This document shows, piece by piece, positions 1 through 11,048 of a DNA stretch of 64,000 nt. How positions within the stretch are numbered: position 1 is the first letter of the stretch; each line of letters opens with the position of its first letter. The translations under genes and the position numbers were made by a program. The notes below the pieces were generated by a model. The model searched no databases. It was not told the origin of the DNA and was given only the letters and a program-made list of their open reading frames with translations. Origin of the DNA: Moelleriella libera RCEF 2490 (Eukaryota > Ascomycota > Sordariomycetes > Hypocreales > Clavicipitaceae); the NCBI GenBank assembly GCA_001636675.1, contig AZGY01000008.1, positions 465,555 through 529,554 of the forward strand. Reading direction: 5' to 3'.

Positions 1-3000
1 GAGCTCTAGAGGAGAAACGTCCTGGCCCCTGCGGTCGTTGTGGACCTTCATCTTCTCCTGAGCAGACAGATTTCTCCACCCTTCGGACTCGGGCTCTTCA
101 GCAGGAGAAGTTGCTTGGGACTGTTTCGGATCTTCTGGCGCAACAGAAGTGGAAATTGAGTGCTCGGGGAAAGCGCGCTCAAATGAATCGCGAGCCTCGT
201 CGAAAGTGTCAGATTGAGGGCCTTCCAACGCATCGGAGAAATGCTCATCGGCAGAAGTGAGATCCTCCGCAACGCCAGACATTGAACCTTCGGCGGTGAG
301 AGTTGAAAGGGGCGCATCAGGAACAGATAAACTAGCTCGACTTGCCGTAGTTTCGACATGATGCTTGTCATCCACCGACAAATGAGCGAGCTCGAAGGTA
401 TCACAGCCTCTTTGCTCGGCCGAGGGGTAAGAGGACGCAAGTACTGCTTCTCTTACTGGAGCTACCTGAATCTCGACCGGATGCTCTTCGCTTAAGCCAG
501 AAAGGATCTGTGGACGTATCAGAGCTTTAGGGGTAGTTTGCTGAGATCCGGTAACATCTTCCGCCAATGATGAGGCGGCCAAGTCAGTGTCAACACGAAG
601 TTTAGGATCTGGAGTCTCATCGAGACTGATGTCTTTATCGGGTACAATACTATAGGCTTGCATATCCATGAATCCAGGCGCTGGCGACTCTCTGGATGGT
701 GGTTCACTCGGCTCACTAGGCGGTAGCGCTGGCAGGTGGGCCTGAGCTATACTGTCCACGGGGCCTTGGCGCTCAAGAAGATAGAGGGGCTTTATCTCTC
801 GACTGCTGTCCCAGGAGAAACGGGATGAGCGGCGACCCGACTCGGGCGTCGTTGCTGGGGAGCTGGAAGGCGGTGATCGACGGCTATTCGGAGAACTTGA
901 TGGAGCACCATGCCGTTGGCCCAGGCGAAGGGAGATTGGGATAGCGGTCAAGCTGGGCGACTTGGCTGGTGTCTCCTGGGTGCTTCGACGTCGCTGGTGA
1001 GTCAATAAGTCATGCTTGAGACTTCTTGCCTCCGGAGGCGTGCTCGGACGACTATCAGGCAATGCTGGTAGGTCCACCGTGTCTGAGACTGGGCTGCCAG
1101 GTTCACTTGGGGGCATAGGGAGCAGGTCGCCGTACTGGGGATCGATGGCAGGTTTGAATGCCCGCGGTGCGATCTCGGGATCAGTATCCTCAATACTGGT
1201 CGGCGTCTGAGTCTTCTCACTGGACTCGAAGGCCTCGGGCGCTTCTTTGAGAAGAGCCGTGGAGGCATGGGTGGCATTAGAGCGAGAGTCGTTGGCCATG
1301 ATGGCAGCAGCAGTCGCTAGGCCGGCACCCGCGCCAAGGATGCCGGCATCATCTAAAAAAGACTCTTTGTCTAATTTCTTTGAATCGTCTTTGCTGCCTT
1401 TGAAAAGCGTGGCAAAAAGGCCGCCGCTCGATCGCTTTTCAGCTCTTTCAAGCTCCTTTTCCTTTCCCCGTTGCGTGAACTCGTCTCCTTCGTACTTGGA
1501 GGCCCGTTTGCTCTTGCGCGCCGAGCCGGGAGCAGAAGCTATCGATCTGTCATCGTCGTCATCGAAAGCTGACGATCGCTTACTTCGTCTCTCTCGGCGC
1601 CGCTCATCGGCTCGAGACTCAGAGACGACCGAGCTGACTTCACGATCATCCCAAAGATCTCTGTTGCGAACAGGGCTCTCAGCGGTGCTGGTATCAAAGT
1701 CAAGGTCTCTTCGACGTGCAGATTTGCTGCTGCGTCTGCTGGAGGCAACACTGTCGCCGACCTCGGAGCCCGGGGCTGATACTGAGACGACGTCGGAGCC
1801 GTGGGAACCTTTTTCGACAGATTTTGACTTTGACCTCTTGGGAGTGTCCCATTCGTCTTCTAAGCCAGTCCCGCCTACTGCAGATTTATTGTCGAAGGAG
1901 TCTGTTCTCGCTGAGACTTTCGATGCAGGGTCGACATCAACATCGCGGCTCTGCCGCCCCTTTCTAGACTTTTTTCCGGTCGAGTCCTCCCATCCCGCGC
2001 CGTCAACAGCGCGAGATGTTGAATGGTCGTCTTGTTGGCGTCTCTCATCATCTCGAGATTCGCCATCAGGTTTCTCCTTGACTATGAACTCCTGGTCAAA
2101 CCCCCGCTGCTTTGATGCCCTAGAAACATCCGGGTCATTGTCAACCCCTCGAGTTGTAGAGGATTGAGTACTCCAGCTCTGGCCAGCCTGCATTGCCCGA
2201 CGTTGAGCCTTTTCAAGTTTCTTCTGCTCCTTCCTGCTGAGAGGCTTATCTGCAGTGGCAGCTGGGCTTGGGGTCTCAGACAAAACGTTGGCAAAAGGCT
2301 TTGCCGGATCAAATGATCCCTGTCCTGCTTCGTTATCGAGTTCCTTGGTTTCCTTTTTGCTCGGTGCCACAGAAAACTCAGTCCCGGCGTCAGCCGAGGC
2401 CGATGGACTGGCAGTATCAGCATCGATAGGTCCGCTGAGGAAGCCTGGTTCGGAAACATCCTTTTGTTTAGAAGTCAAGTTGGAGACGGCATCGGATAAG
2501 GATGCGCGGTTCCATCCGTCACCGTTGGACTCACTCGAGTTTGGAGGCGAGTCCCTTCGACGATAAGCAGGATCGTCAATCACAATATTGGGGTCAAATC
2601 CCGTATCTTTGAGTCCGGCTGCAAGGGTGGCGGCAAACTCGAGATCGTCTGCGAAGCCGCCAGGCATTCTGTCAGTCGCCGGACTTGCAGGTTTGGGCCC
2701 CGGAACCGGCGGCTCAGATCTTGTCTCCTCCTTGAAGCTATCGTACTCGGGGAGCGCACTTCCTCGACGGTCGGTGCCGACATCAGAACTCGACCTCCTG
2801 TTCAATACTGAATTTTCCAACTCGGACTCAGTTGCAGGTTCTTGGCTGGTGTCGGCAATAGCGGACGCAACGATGCCCCATCGGCTATTTTGATCAAGTC
2901 GTGGCCGCGGTCTTTCGCCGGTTTTTGACGTGATCCACTCCGCTTCAGTATTCTTTTTCGGCTCGGGGCTCTCGGCATTGAAGCTTTTGGTAGAATTTTC

Positions 3001-6000
3001 GCCCCAAGTGACCGACTTGGTAGCGGCAGAGGTAATGGACGGCATGACATCTATGGCATCATTGAGTGGCCCAATTCTGTAGTCATCTCGGGTATCATGG
3101 TCATCTTGAGCCCTCGCCGCGTCGTCGCTGCCCCTAGCTCTATCCTTGCTCACGTCTCGGGTGCTCGACCTTGGGCCAATTTCACTAGATGAGCGAGACA
3201 TGCTTGGCGTTGGTACGGGTGTGGGATAGACGAGATTTAGCAGCGGGCGTTCACGCTCACAAGAAGGGTCTCGGGAGGTGAAGACATTCGCGAATCGATC
3301 CTCTGTGCGGAACTTGTCCAGCTCTCTGGGGTAGATTCTGTTGTCGATCTTCACATCTGCATCTGGTCCAGCATATCGACTCTCTTCAGGCTTTGAGTCT
3401 TCCATTGCTGGAGGTGTCACGATTGTGTACGATGGATTGCGGAAGTCATTATCGTCTTGTCCTTGTTGCTCCTCCTTTGCCAATTTTTGAGCGTCGAAAG
3501 ATTCGCGGTAGTATCGATTGGCCTCCTCCTGAACAGGATCTATGGCAGGTCTGGAGGAATCCCGCGAGGGTTCTTTGTCCCGGGGGCGCTCTTTCGATCG
3601 GCCTGCTTCTGCTGCTGCTGCTGCTGCGGCGGCGGCGGCAGATACAGCTGCAATTGCTGCTCCTGGGACAGTCGAGCATTTTCCTTCAAGATCTCCCGCG
3701 GTATCGGGTTGTTTCTCCCCGCGGCTGTGGCTTTGGGATTCCGCATATTGCGATGAACGCTGAGCCCCTTTCTTGTAGTCTTCCACCATGCGCTCAATCT
3801 CAAACGAGTCTTTGCGGCTTAATCTGGACTCAGATGTTTCAATGGCAGAAAAGTCGTTGTCGTCGTCAAAACTTGGTTCTCGATCAATTGTCACGACTGT
3901 TGGCGTCAATGGTCGGGGCGGAGCCGGCGATATGCCCAGCGTTGTCGCAGATGCATCACCAGCAATCTGGAATTGAAATGGGTCAACGCCTGCTTTGGCA
4001 ACGCTCGAAATGGTAGGCTTGATGGCTTTATCATTGGTCGGCTCTTCTCTGTGTCTATCATTGAGATTCTCGATCTTGCGGCTCTCTCGCCGAGAAGAAC
4101 TTGACACTTCGCTCTTCTGGATGCGTCCATCGTCGCTTTGTCTGTGCCTGCGAGACAGCAGTTCGTCTTCCGGGTAATGGTCGACTTCTTTTTCGCGCCG
4201 CTTGCGAGGAATCTCATCTTCATCGTGGCGTGAGTGACGCTTATGACGTCGGTCGTCAGGAGGTTTTGCAGTGTCAAAATCTCGCTTTGAGCTGCGAGTC
4301 ACATCTGGTTCGCCGTCCTTTTCATGACGCTTAGAAGATTGCCCTGTCTCCAAATACGCAACGTCTCGATCCTTCTTTCGATTCTCGCCAAAGTCAGTTG
4401 TTGGCCTCCCATTCCTGTTCTGTCGCCCTGGCTCGCGAGTAGACCCAGTCAAGTCGCGGACCGGCTCCCTGCGTTCTTCTCTACGCTCTTCCCGGCGCGT
4501 ATCCCTCTTGGATTTACGATCAGAGGCGAGCGCCGCAGCTGCCGCCGCTGCCGCTGCAAGCCCGGCCAACTTTGCACCTCGACCAAGACCGGTCTCTTCG
4601 GATCGCGTGTGCGCAAGCTTAGCACCGTCGTGCTCTCTCCCATCTTCCAGTTTCTCGGCTTGAAAGATTTTGGAAGAAACTGGTACCTTCGGGCTGGGCT
4701 GCTGGAGGGGTATTGGAGCAGGGCGTGATCGGTAAGGAAGATCAAGAGAGGGCAAGGTACCGGAGGCAGCCTTGGCATCAAAGCGATCCGATTCTGAGGC
4801 CAGTCCAACGTGACCATCATGCATCGGAGCATCCTTAGGGATGGGTTCGGTTTCGGAGCGACGCAACCTATTGAACTGCTGATATTCGGCGGCCGATTGG
4901 CCCGGGCCGAAGCCGCAAGGCGTATTAATCATGCCTCGAAGAGAATTTTGCGGACCGAATAAACTAGGATCTACGATGCTGCTTTTTCTCGCACTTCGCA
5001 TTGTGAGACCCTCGAATGGTCTAGACGGGAGACCAGAGCGGACGGCTTTCGACCTCTCCTCGGCAGGTCTGAGGGCCTGTGGCATGCTTGAGCCGTACGC
5101 GAGAGCCGACTCAGCCTCGCTGAGTCCTCCTGCTTCATCATCAGAGGCATCTTCCCAATCAGACTCATCGCTGGAATCCGGATGCCGGCCGTGGGTTCTC
5201 GGGTTGTCATGGTCGTGCGTCTTCGCGTCCCGTCTCTTCGTGCGGACCTGATGGGTAGCCGCAGCCGCAGCCGCCAGGCCGCCGATTTTGGCCTTGCCGG
5301 ACGATCGCCTATCATGCTCATTCTGACTTCTGGCGAAATCGGAGAGCTGCCGTCCCAGAGCAAGAATCTCCTCATCTGTCTTGTCTTTCCGGTGGCCGGT
5401 GTGCCGGTTGAAAGTAGTTGTCGAGTGGCTTCTGTCATTTACCTTTGCGCTTCTGCCTTCTTCCCCTCTCAGAGGCTCGGGTGTGTATGCTTCAGCGACT
5501 GTGCGGTTCATTGCAGTTCCACGATGCTTGGAACAGGGTATATAGCCATTTCCATAGGCCAAGTCAGAGTTGACCGAGGAAGACGAGGAGTTGCTGAAGA
5601 TCAGCATGCGGCGCCTCTTGGCGCGACCGCTCCTTCGGCGACGTACTCGACGTTCAGACGGTGCTCGCCAGAAAGTGCCGAGAATGCCACCAAAGCGGTT
5701 TCCGATGGGATAGTGCCGGGAAATATCCAAGAGCGATGATGCGGTTGAGCTTGAAGAAAGCGAGGTGGTGCTGTCTGAAGGAGCGGTCCTGTGTCGGGAT
5801 TGGCGCCGTCGCTCCTGAAATCGCTGCCAGTCTTCATTGCGACTGTGATCACGACCCTGGCCTCTCGGGATTTGATTTTGAGAGTGGTCGGGCGTACCGA
5901 CGTCGCCTGGTCTCGGTGATGCCAACGTCGTGGGATCTGGGTATGAGGAATGATAATTCGGGGTTGCTGAGGTTTGCGATATACTGTTGTTGGCCTCGTT

Positions 6001-6108
6001 CATGGACTGTGGCGGCATGTAAACCAGATTGTCGCGGGATTGTCGCCTCTGATCCCGTCTTCGCCTCCTTGAATTATCGGGGCTACGTTGGCGGGCATCT
6101 CGCATCAT
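1..6108 (-). CDS. Fungal involucrin-repeat protein, 3' end off window
   Basis: One uninterrupted minus-strand frame runs from ATG at 6108 to the window edge (2036 codons, no stop seen); an in-frame TGA lies four codons upstream and the context GCAGCCATG is good, so the start is well supported. The protein is almost entirely low-complexity and charged (S, R, D, E, K), with short Ala-rich hydrophobic blocks near residues 279, 526, 823 and 1596, each next to basic Arg/Lys-rich stretches, for example SDRKSKRDTRREERREERRE near 535. A block SSGGLFATLFKGSK lies near residue 1560 and SRKEQKKLEKAQRRA near 1289. This alternation is what fungal genomes annotate as involucrin repeat protein; those proteins run to several thousand residues, so much of the C-terminus is probably missing here. 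The biochemical role is unknown; the composition suggests a mostly disordered scaffold. No intron was needed. Confidence 0.85.
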   Translation of the reverse strand, partial: MMRDARQRSPDNSRRRRRDQRRQSRDNLVYMPPQSMNEANNSISQTSATPNYHSSYPDPTTLASPRPGDVGTPDHSQNQIPRGQGRDHSRNEDWQRFQERRRQSRHRTAPSDSTTSLSSSSTASSLLDISRHYPIGNRFGGILGTFWRAPSERRVRRRRSGRAKRRRMLIFSNSSSSSVNSDLAYGNGYIPCSKHRGTAMNRTVAEAYTPEPLRGEEGRSAKVNDRSHSTTTFNRHTGHRKDKTDEEILALGRQLSDFARSQNEHDRRSSGKAKIGGLAAAAAATHQVRTKRRDAKTHDHDNPRTHGRHPDSSDESDWEDASDDEAGGLSEAESALAYGSSMPQALRPAEERSKAVRSGLPSRPFEGLTMRSARKSSIVDPSLFGPQNSLRGMINTPCGFGPGQSAAEYQQFNRLRRSETEPIPKDAPMHDGHVGLASESDRFDAKAASGTLPSLDLPYRSRPAPIPLQQPSPKVPVSSKIFQAEKLEDGREHDGAKLAHTRSEETGLGRGAKLAGLAAAAAAAAALASDRKSKRDTRREERREERREPVRDLTGSTREPGRQNRNGRPTTDFGENRKKDRDVAYLETGQSSKRHEKDGEPDVTRSSKRDFDTAKPPDDRRHKRHSRHDEDEIPRKRREKEVDHYPEDELLSRRHRQSDDGRIQKSEVSSSSRRESRKIENLNDRHREEPTNDKAIKPTISSVAKAGVDPFQFQIAGDASATTLGISPAPPRPLTPTVVTIDREPSFDDDNDFSAIETSESRLSRKDSFEIERMVEDYKKGAQRSSQYAESQSHSRGEKQPDTAGDLEGKCSTVPGAAIAAVSAAAAAAAAAAEAGRSKERPRDKEPSRDSSRPAIDPVQEEANRYYRESFDAQKLAKEEQQGQDDNDFRNPSYTIVTPPAMEDSKPEESRYAGPDADVKIDNRIYPRELDKFRTEDRFANVFTSRDPSCERERPLLNLVYPTPVPTPSMSRSSSEIGPRSSTRDVSKDRARGSDDAARAQDDHDTRDDYRIGPLNDAIDVMPSITSAATKSVTWGENSTKSFNAESPEPKKNTEAEWITSKTGERPRPRLDQNSRWGIVASAIADTSQEPATESELENSVLNRRSSSDVGTDRRGSALPEYDSFKEETRSEPPVPGPKPASPATDRMPGGFADDLEFAATLAAGLKDTGFDPNIVIDDPAYRRRDSPPNSSESNGDGWNRASLSDAVSNLTSKQKDVSEPGFLSGPIDADTASPSASADAGTEFSVAPSKKETKELDNEAGQGSFDPAKPFANVLSETPSPAATADKPLSRKEQKKLEKAQRRAMQAGQSWSTQSSTTRGVDNDPDVSRASKQRGFDQEFIVKEKPDGESRDDERRQQDDHSTSRAVDGAGWEDSTGKKSRKGRQSRDVDVDPASKVSARTDSFDNKSAVGGTGLEDEWDTPKRSKSKSVEKGSHGSDVVSVSAPGSEVGDSVASSRRSSKSARRRDLDFDTSTAESPVRNRDLWDDREVSSVVSESRADERRRERRSKRSSAFDDDDDRSIASAPGSARKSKRASKYEGDEFTQRGKEKELERAEKRSSGGLFATLFKGSKDDSKKLDKESFLDDAGILGAGAGLATAAAIMANDSRSNATHASTALLKEAPEAFESSEKTQTPTSIEDTDPEIAPRAFKPAIDPQYGDLLPMPPSEPGSPVSDTVDLPALPDSRPSTPPEARSLKHDLLTHQRRRSTQETPAKSPSLTAIPISLRLGQRHGAPSSSPNSRRSPPSSSPATTPESGRRSSRFSWDSSREIKPLYLLERQGPVDSIAQAHLPALPPSEPSEPPSRESPAPGFMDMQAYSIVPDKDISLDETPDPKLRVDTDLAASSLAEDVTGSQQTTPKALIRPQILSGLSEEHPVEIQVAPVREAVLASSYPSAEQRGCDTFELAHLSVDDKHHVETTASRASLSVPDAPLSTLTAEGSMSGVAEDLTSADEHFSDALEGPQSDTFDEARDSFERAFPEHSISTSVAPEDPKQSQATSPAEEPESEGWRNLSAQEKMKVHNDRRGQDVSPLEL

Positions 6109-8713
6109 GGCTGCCTGTCAGGTCGGCCGCCGGAGACCGGCATGCATTTGGGGGATTCCTCGCTGATGGCAGGTTTGCGCAACGTGAGGCAATGTTCGTG
6201 AAAGCCCGCTGAAGATTTGGAGGAGCGGGGTTGAAGTGTCTGGCGAGGCACAAGAATGTCTGTGAGCTCGAAAAACCCTTCAAGTCAGTGTCGTGGATTT
6301 TGGGCCGAAGCTCAGGCTCGGCCGTGGACCGGGATGTCGGGCCCATCGAGGTGCAGCAAGAATGGCGGTGGCTGGGCGCAGAGCGTTTCGATGTTTTGCT
6401 TGAGCTCGAGCTGGGACAGGCCGCAGCTAAGAGGGGTTCGGTGGGTCTCCATGGATCATCTCTTGAGCTGCGAAACCCCGATGAACCATTCGTCGACAGC
6501 GCAGAGCCAAATCTGCACAGCATCGTGGTTTTACTGCTGCTGCTGCATTTCTGTGGCGCCACTTTGCTGCACACGCGGTTCTTGAGAAGCTGTCTTTCCG
6601 GCTGGAATGCACGGCAACGGCCGCCCCTCTCTCGTGGAGCGTGGAGCACACAATGGTCTTCTTCTTGGTCGCTCTTGCCCAAAGCGAACCAGTCAAATTG
6701 GATTGCATGGACTGACCGGGCTTGACTCACATTGTGACGCAGGCCCCTTCATGATCAGCGATCCTTCAAACGCCGCCGGTTCACCATCGAAAAGCGGGAG
6801 CTACTCGCTGGCGCCTAGAGGCCCGTCCCTCTGACTCGCCGTTTCAAACATCTCTCCTCGTTCCAGACTGGATTGGTGGCAGCGCGGAAGGGGATCAGTT
6901 GGTTTGTGGCTGATGGTGTCCGCTTCCCCGCTGGCAGGCCGGGCACCTGCTGCGGACAGCAACTCACTCATGCATGCCAGCGCGGCACGTTGCAACAGCT
7001 ACGTAAAGAGTAGATGCAACCCGTCGCGCGGCTTCGGTCCGGGTCAACGATTGATTTACTGATAGACTCCCCCTGCCATTGCCCATCAAGCCTCGACCCA
7101 AGCTTCCTGGACTATCATCTCCAATCAGAATCAAGACTGAGTCTTGAAATGAAATATTTGCGTCATGAATCCGATTTTAGCACCAGAGCTCGGGAGGAAG
7201 ATTCAACAAAGTCGACAAGAGCGCATTGTTCGGGCGTTGCCGCCAACGCATGAGTGGGGATGAATTGAGGTTGCACGGTGCCCGCAAGCGTGGCCAAGTT
7301 GTCAACTGGTTGACCGGGTGTGTGTTCGCGCATACTGTGAGCCAACGTCTTGAAATGACAATCAGATAACGTCACTGCACGTTCAAGTCATCGAGCGGAT
7401 GATCGGCGCAGTAGGAGGAGGAGAAAATATTGGCCCCAATGGTGTTCCAGATCGCAAGCCAGCTACGGAATCACCAAAATGAGCAGAACAAATTGACACA
7501 AAACTCGTGCGAGATTGTATCGCGCGCGTCATGGTCATCTTGCTTGGTTTCGTCTTCTCGCAGGGCTCGGACCCCAAGACCCGCTCCCCGAGGCCCAGCA
7601 ACACCGCCTCTCTGCACTCACCTGCTTCACACCACTGTCTTGATCATGGCGACTGGCTCAAGCTGTCTTGCACAGCAAAGCGCAGGATTTTTTTTTCCAA
7701 GACGACAAAAACAAAAAAACAAAGTAGACTCACATTAGGTCCAGACGATGTCTGGACAGGCAGCTGGCGACGATAGACTTGAAAGCGCTGCTGCACGGGT
7801 CTTGAAGACGTAGCCATTTCCAAGCCAAGAAGAAGACTTCGATTCTGGAAGACGATTGAAGCCAGGTGGCACACGGATTTCGGAGTCTATTGTTGTCCTA
7901 GCTCTGAATTGTTTTATCTACGGCAATCCGCCAGCTCACCGGATTATTTCGATGAGCAGGGAAGATGCTAAATGCAAGTTGCCTTCGTCGTCGAATCGTA
8001 GTGATTGGGATAAGGCTGGCAGCATGCATGTACTCGAGTCGGAATATCTTCTTGTCCTAAAGCTTACCTCTTTGTGTCACGGTGGAATTAACTATAAGAT
8101 GTACTAAGGCAAAAAGCTATCGGCCAGTCGGCTGTGCCAACTTTTGCCGCGACACTTTGTTAATCCGATGAGGCAAAGCTTTACAAGAACAAAAAAATAT
8201 GAGATCAATCCTCGATCCTCAATCCGATTTGTTTCAATATCAACTAGGCACGCCGACTGCCGTACACGAATTGTCGCGTTTCGTCAGCACAACGGGCGCC
8301 AATGTGCGTGTCTCGACTTCATCGCAAGCTGAGGGTGACGAGATGCCTGCAGGATCCGCTCTGTTCTGGATCCTCTAGCCCTCGTGTGACGAAAAGGGGC
8401 GCAAATTCGCAAAGCCAAATTGTGATAGAGCTGACAAGTATTGACGGACTAGTGATAGACCTTGGCCAGCCTCACAAGGCTCATCCGGGAACGCAAGTTG
8501 GTAGTCAGCTGAGGAGACACAGCAAGATTGGCGGCGAGCTGGGATTCTTGCTTCACGTCCGTCGTCGAAGCAACAGTTAGTTTAAATAGCCGGGATGGCA
8601 CCCAGTGTTCTTGCCGGCAGAAGCCGGTGACACTCGACAACTTGCCTTCGATCGGCAACAAAGGAAATAATTCATCGCTCGTCGCTCATCTTCTCTCATC
8701 TCTCTCGGCCATC
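6109..8713. other. Intergenic, divergent promoters
   Basis: Gene-free region between the divergent involucrin-repeat gene (-) and the 745-aa gene (+). Open frames of up to 215 codons just upstream of 6108 have cysteine-, serine- and tryptophan-rich compositions typical of chance frames and a CAG/CTG run near 6535; I read them as 5' leader. A T-rich tract lies at 7689-7697. A TTTAAATA box lies at 8581-8588, about 130 bp before the start at 8714. Confidence 0.6.
8581..8588 (+). promoter_or_regulatory. Possible TATA-like box of the 745-aa gene
   Basis: TTTAAATA lies about 125 nt before the ATG at 8714, with a CT-rich stretch (8687-8712) between them, as is common around fungal transcription starts. 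Position and composition are the only evidence. Confidence 0.35.
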
Positions 8714-11048
8714 ATGAGCGGAGTAGATACGAAAAAGGCCGTAGACGCCATGGCTACGGCCGCCACCACTCTCAGAGAAGCCATTTCTGCGTCTCTGCCT
8801 GTCTCCCCGACGCAGCTGATGACCGTGCAAGTACCTGGCACCATCATCGACCCTTCGTACGTCAAGTCCTTCTATTCCAACGCTCTGACTAACTAGTAGC
8901 AGAGAGTACCTATGGAACCCCAATGAGACGACATTTCCGCCTCTTACTACGCGCATCGCTGAATCCAGACTGGTGGATGGACAAGTGCCAATCTCAAAAA
9001 TCATGGTAATAGCTCTCTTTGGGATTGATGGTCCCTATCGCTAATCGTGAACCAAGATGGGACGTACTGGCAAAAGCGTGGCACGAAGCTACATGGCCAC
9101 TCTGGACTGCTTAGTCTCATCAGAGGCGGTACTTTCCAGCGCCATTACGAGCTCGAGCGAGGACCTCGATGCTCGACAGAGGGCCGCAAAGACACGTTAC
9201 GACAACGCGAAGCAGTACTTGACGCAAAAGGAGCCAAGCACCGAAGGTGGCACTTCCAGACTCACCGTGTATGTGCAGAAGCAAAAGGAGTGGAGCACGG
9301 CCGTTGAGAAATATAATACTGCACAGGTTGATCAGCAAAGGCTCGCTCAGATCAGAGGCCTCAGCATTGACAAGCAGCGGCAAGATTTTCTCGAATGGAT
9401 GCAGGCCAATGGCCGGGACTTTAAAGCAGCCATCCAAGCCAAGTACATGGACTGGGTGGTGCATGGCTTCAAGTTCGAGGTCGAATTCTATTTTGGTGTG
9501 GTTGACGTCTCGTCGGCGATGAAGCGTGTCGAGTCAAGCAAAGAAGCATTCAGAAATCTCACCCTTCTGGCGGCTGACGGAGCATCAGAGTACAGTGGCG
9601 TCAACCTGACGCCGCGAAATTGGGCCACGCTCGTCAAAGAGACGATCGACAGCTGGAGTGCAAAGAAAAGGGGCACTTCGCCATTGGATCTAGAGGCCGA
9701 GATCAGAAGACTGAGCAAAATCCTGATATCGACAAAGGCGCTCCTAGCTGCCGTGGAGGACAAGACCTTTATCCCAAGTCTCATCCAGAAGGGAGGAGAC
9801 AATGACCCTCAGGACACCTTGAACAAGGCTTACATGGCTGCCTACAAGGAATACAGCGAAGAAATCCAGAAAACCGAAAAAAACCACACGCTCTCGGAGT
9901 ATGTTAAAAAGGCATTCGATGCCAAGTTGCAGGACAAACAGACTGCTTTCACCGAAGCCCAAGTCAATCAAAAGAAGGGCTTGGTCGCGGCCACCACAGC
10001 CGAGGCAAAAGCGAGCGCAGAGGCAGAGGCCTCAGCGTATCTAAATGGACGAGTCAAAACTCTAGAAGACGACATTAGAGGTTTGAAGGAAAAACTGGCC
10101 AAGGTCACAGGGGTTGCCGACACCAGCACCATCGTCAAGCCAGAAATTCGGGATGAGAAAGGCACAGTCGTAGATGAGAGGACCGCCAGGGCCGATGCCG
10201 ATCTGCTCAAAAACTCTGAGCTCAAGGACGAGCCCTCTGTTTGGACTCGCATCACGGCCAAAGTCTCCCAATCGGAGTCTCAAGCCACCAAGTCCACAGC
10301 AGAATCGTCGAGCAGCTTTGCCGCCAAGGCTGGTTGGGCTTTCTGGAGTGTCTCGGCGGGTGCCTCGCACGCATCTGCTTCCGCCAAAGCCGCGTCCTCC
10401 ATGGCGGACCTCGACGTCTCCATCGCCATGGACTGCATGCTTGTCGAGATAGAGCGTCCGTGGCTGCACGCTGAGCTTTTCGCCGACCACGAGCTGGATG
10501 CCGCTCCGGGCTTCGACATTTCACCAGGGCCGGCGGAACTACAAGAGGCTGCGGAGCGCCACAGGCCCGTCAAGGCGGAATATACGCAGTTCTCGTCCTA
10601 TCCGACGGCCTTTGTCCTGGCCGCCAATGTCGAGCTGGAGTTTACGGGTGACACGACGCTCCTCGAAAGTGCCGTGGCGTCCTCATCGACCGAGGCCAAC
10701 GTCTCGGTTGGCTATGGGCCCTTCTCGGTCTCTGGCTCGCACAAGAGCTCCAAGTCCAAGTCCAAGACTCATGCCGAGTCTACCGCGACGGGGATGCGCA
10801 TTTCGTTGCAGGCGCCGCAGATTATCGCCTGGGTCCAGGAGCTCCTCCCCCAGCTGCCGAAACCAAAGGGGCCAAACTCTGCACTGTTCGGCATGGCGCT
10901 GGAACCACCCGGGCCTGATGTGCAAACAAGCGGCCCGGGCTCTAAGCCTTCGGCCGCAACAAACGACGCAACAGGCACGAATGGCGTGCCAAAGAAGAAC
11001 GATGCGGCGGGGGCGGGCGACGGGGCAGGCTCGGCCAACGCTGCGTAA
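8714..11048 (+). CDS. Unrecognised 745-aa coiled-coil protein with conserved-looking C-terminal region
   Basis: Three exons: 8714-8856, 8903-9005, 9057-11048. Introns are 8857-8902 (GTACGT, CTAAC branch, AG) and 9006-9056; phases join cleanly to give 745 aa. Context at the start is GCCATCATG. There is no signal peptide or membrane segment at the N-terminus. Residues about 90-250 are mostly helical-looking; about 360-480 are Ala/Glu/Lys-rich and coiled-coil-like (e.g. TTAEAKASAEAEASAYLNGR). About 510-680 forms a distinct region beginning WAFWSVSAGASHASASAK, containing SSYPTAFVLAANVELEF, a Ser/Lys run SGSHKSSKSKSKTH, and ending LQAPQIIAWVQELLPQLP. The last 70 residues are Gly/Pro/Ala-rich and look disordered. 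I do not recognise the family. I recall similar FSSYPTAF...PQII-W patterns in uncharacterised microbial proteins, but that is memory, not a search. A cytosolic protein is likely. Confidence 0.85.

Noticed and set aside
1247..2167. 306-codon plus-strand Ser/Leu/Arg frame
   Set aside because: Antisense shadow of the Ser/Arg-rich involucrin-repeat gene.
6083..6730. 215-codon minus-strand frame just upstream of the involucrin-repeat start
   Set aside because: In another frame, Cys/Ser-rich and ending past the real ATG; better read as 5' leader.
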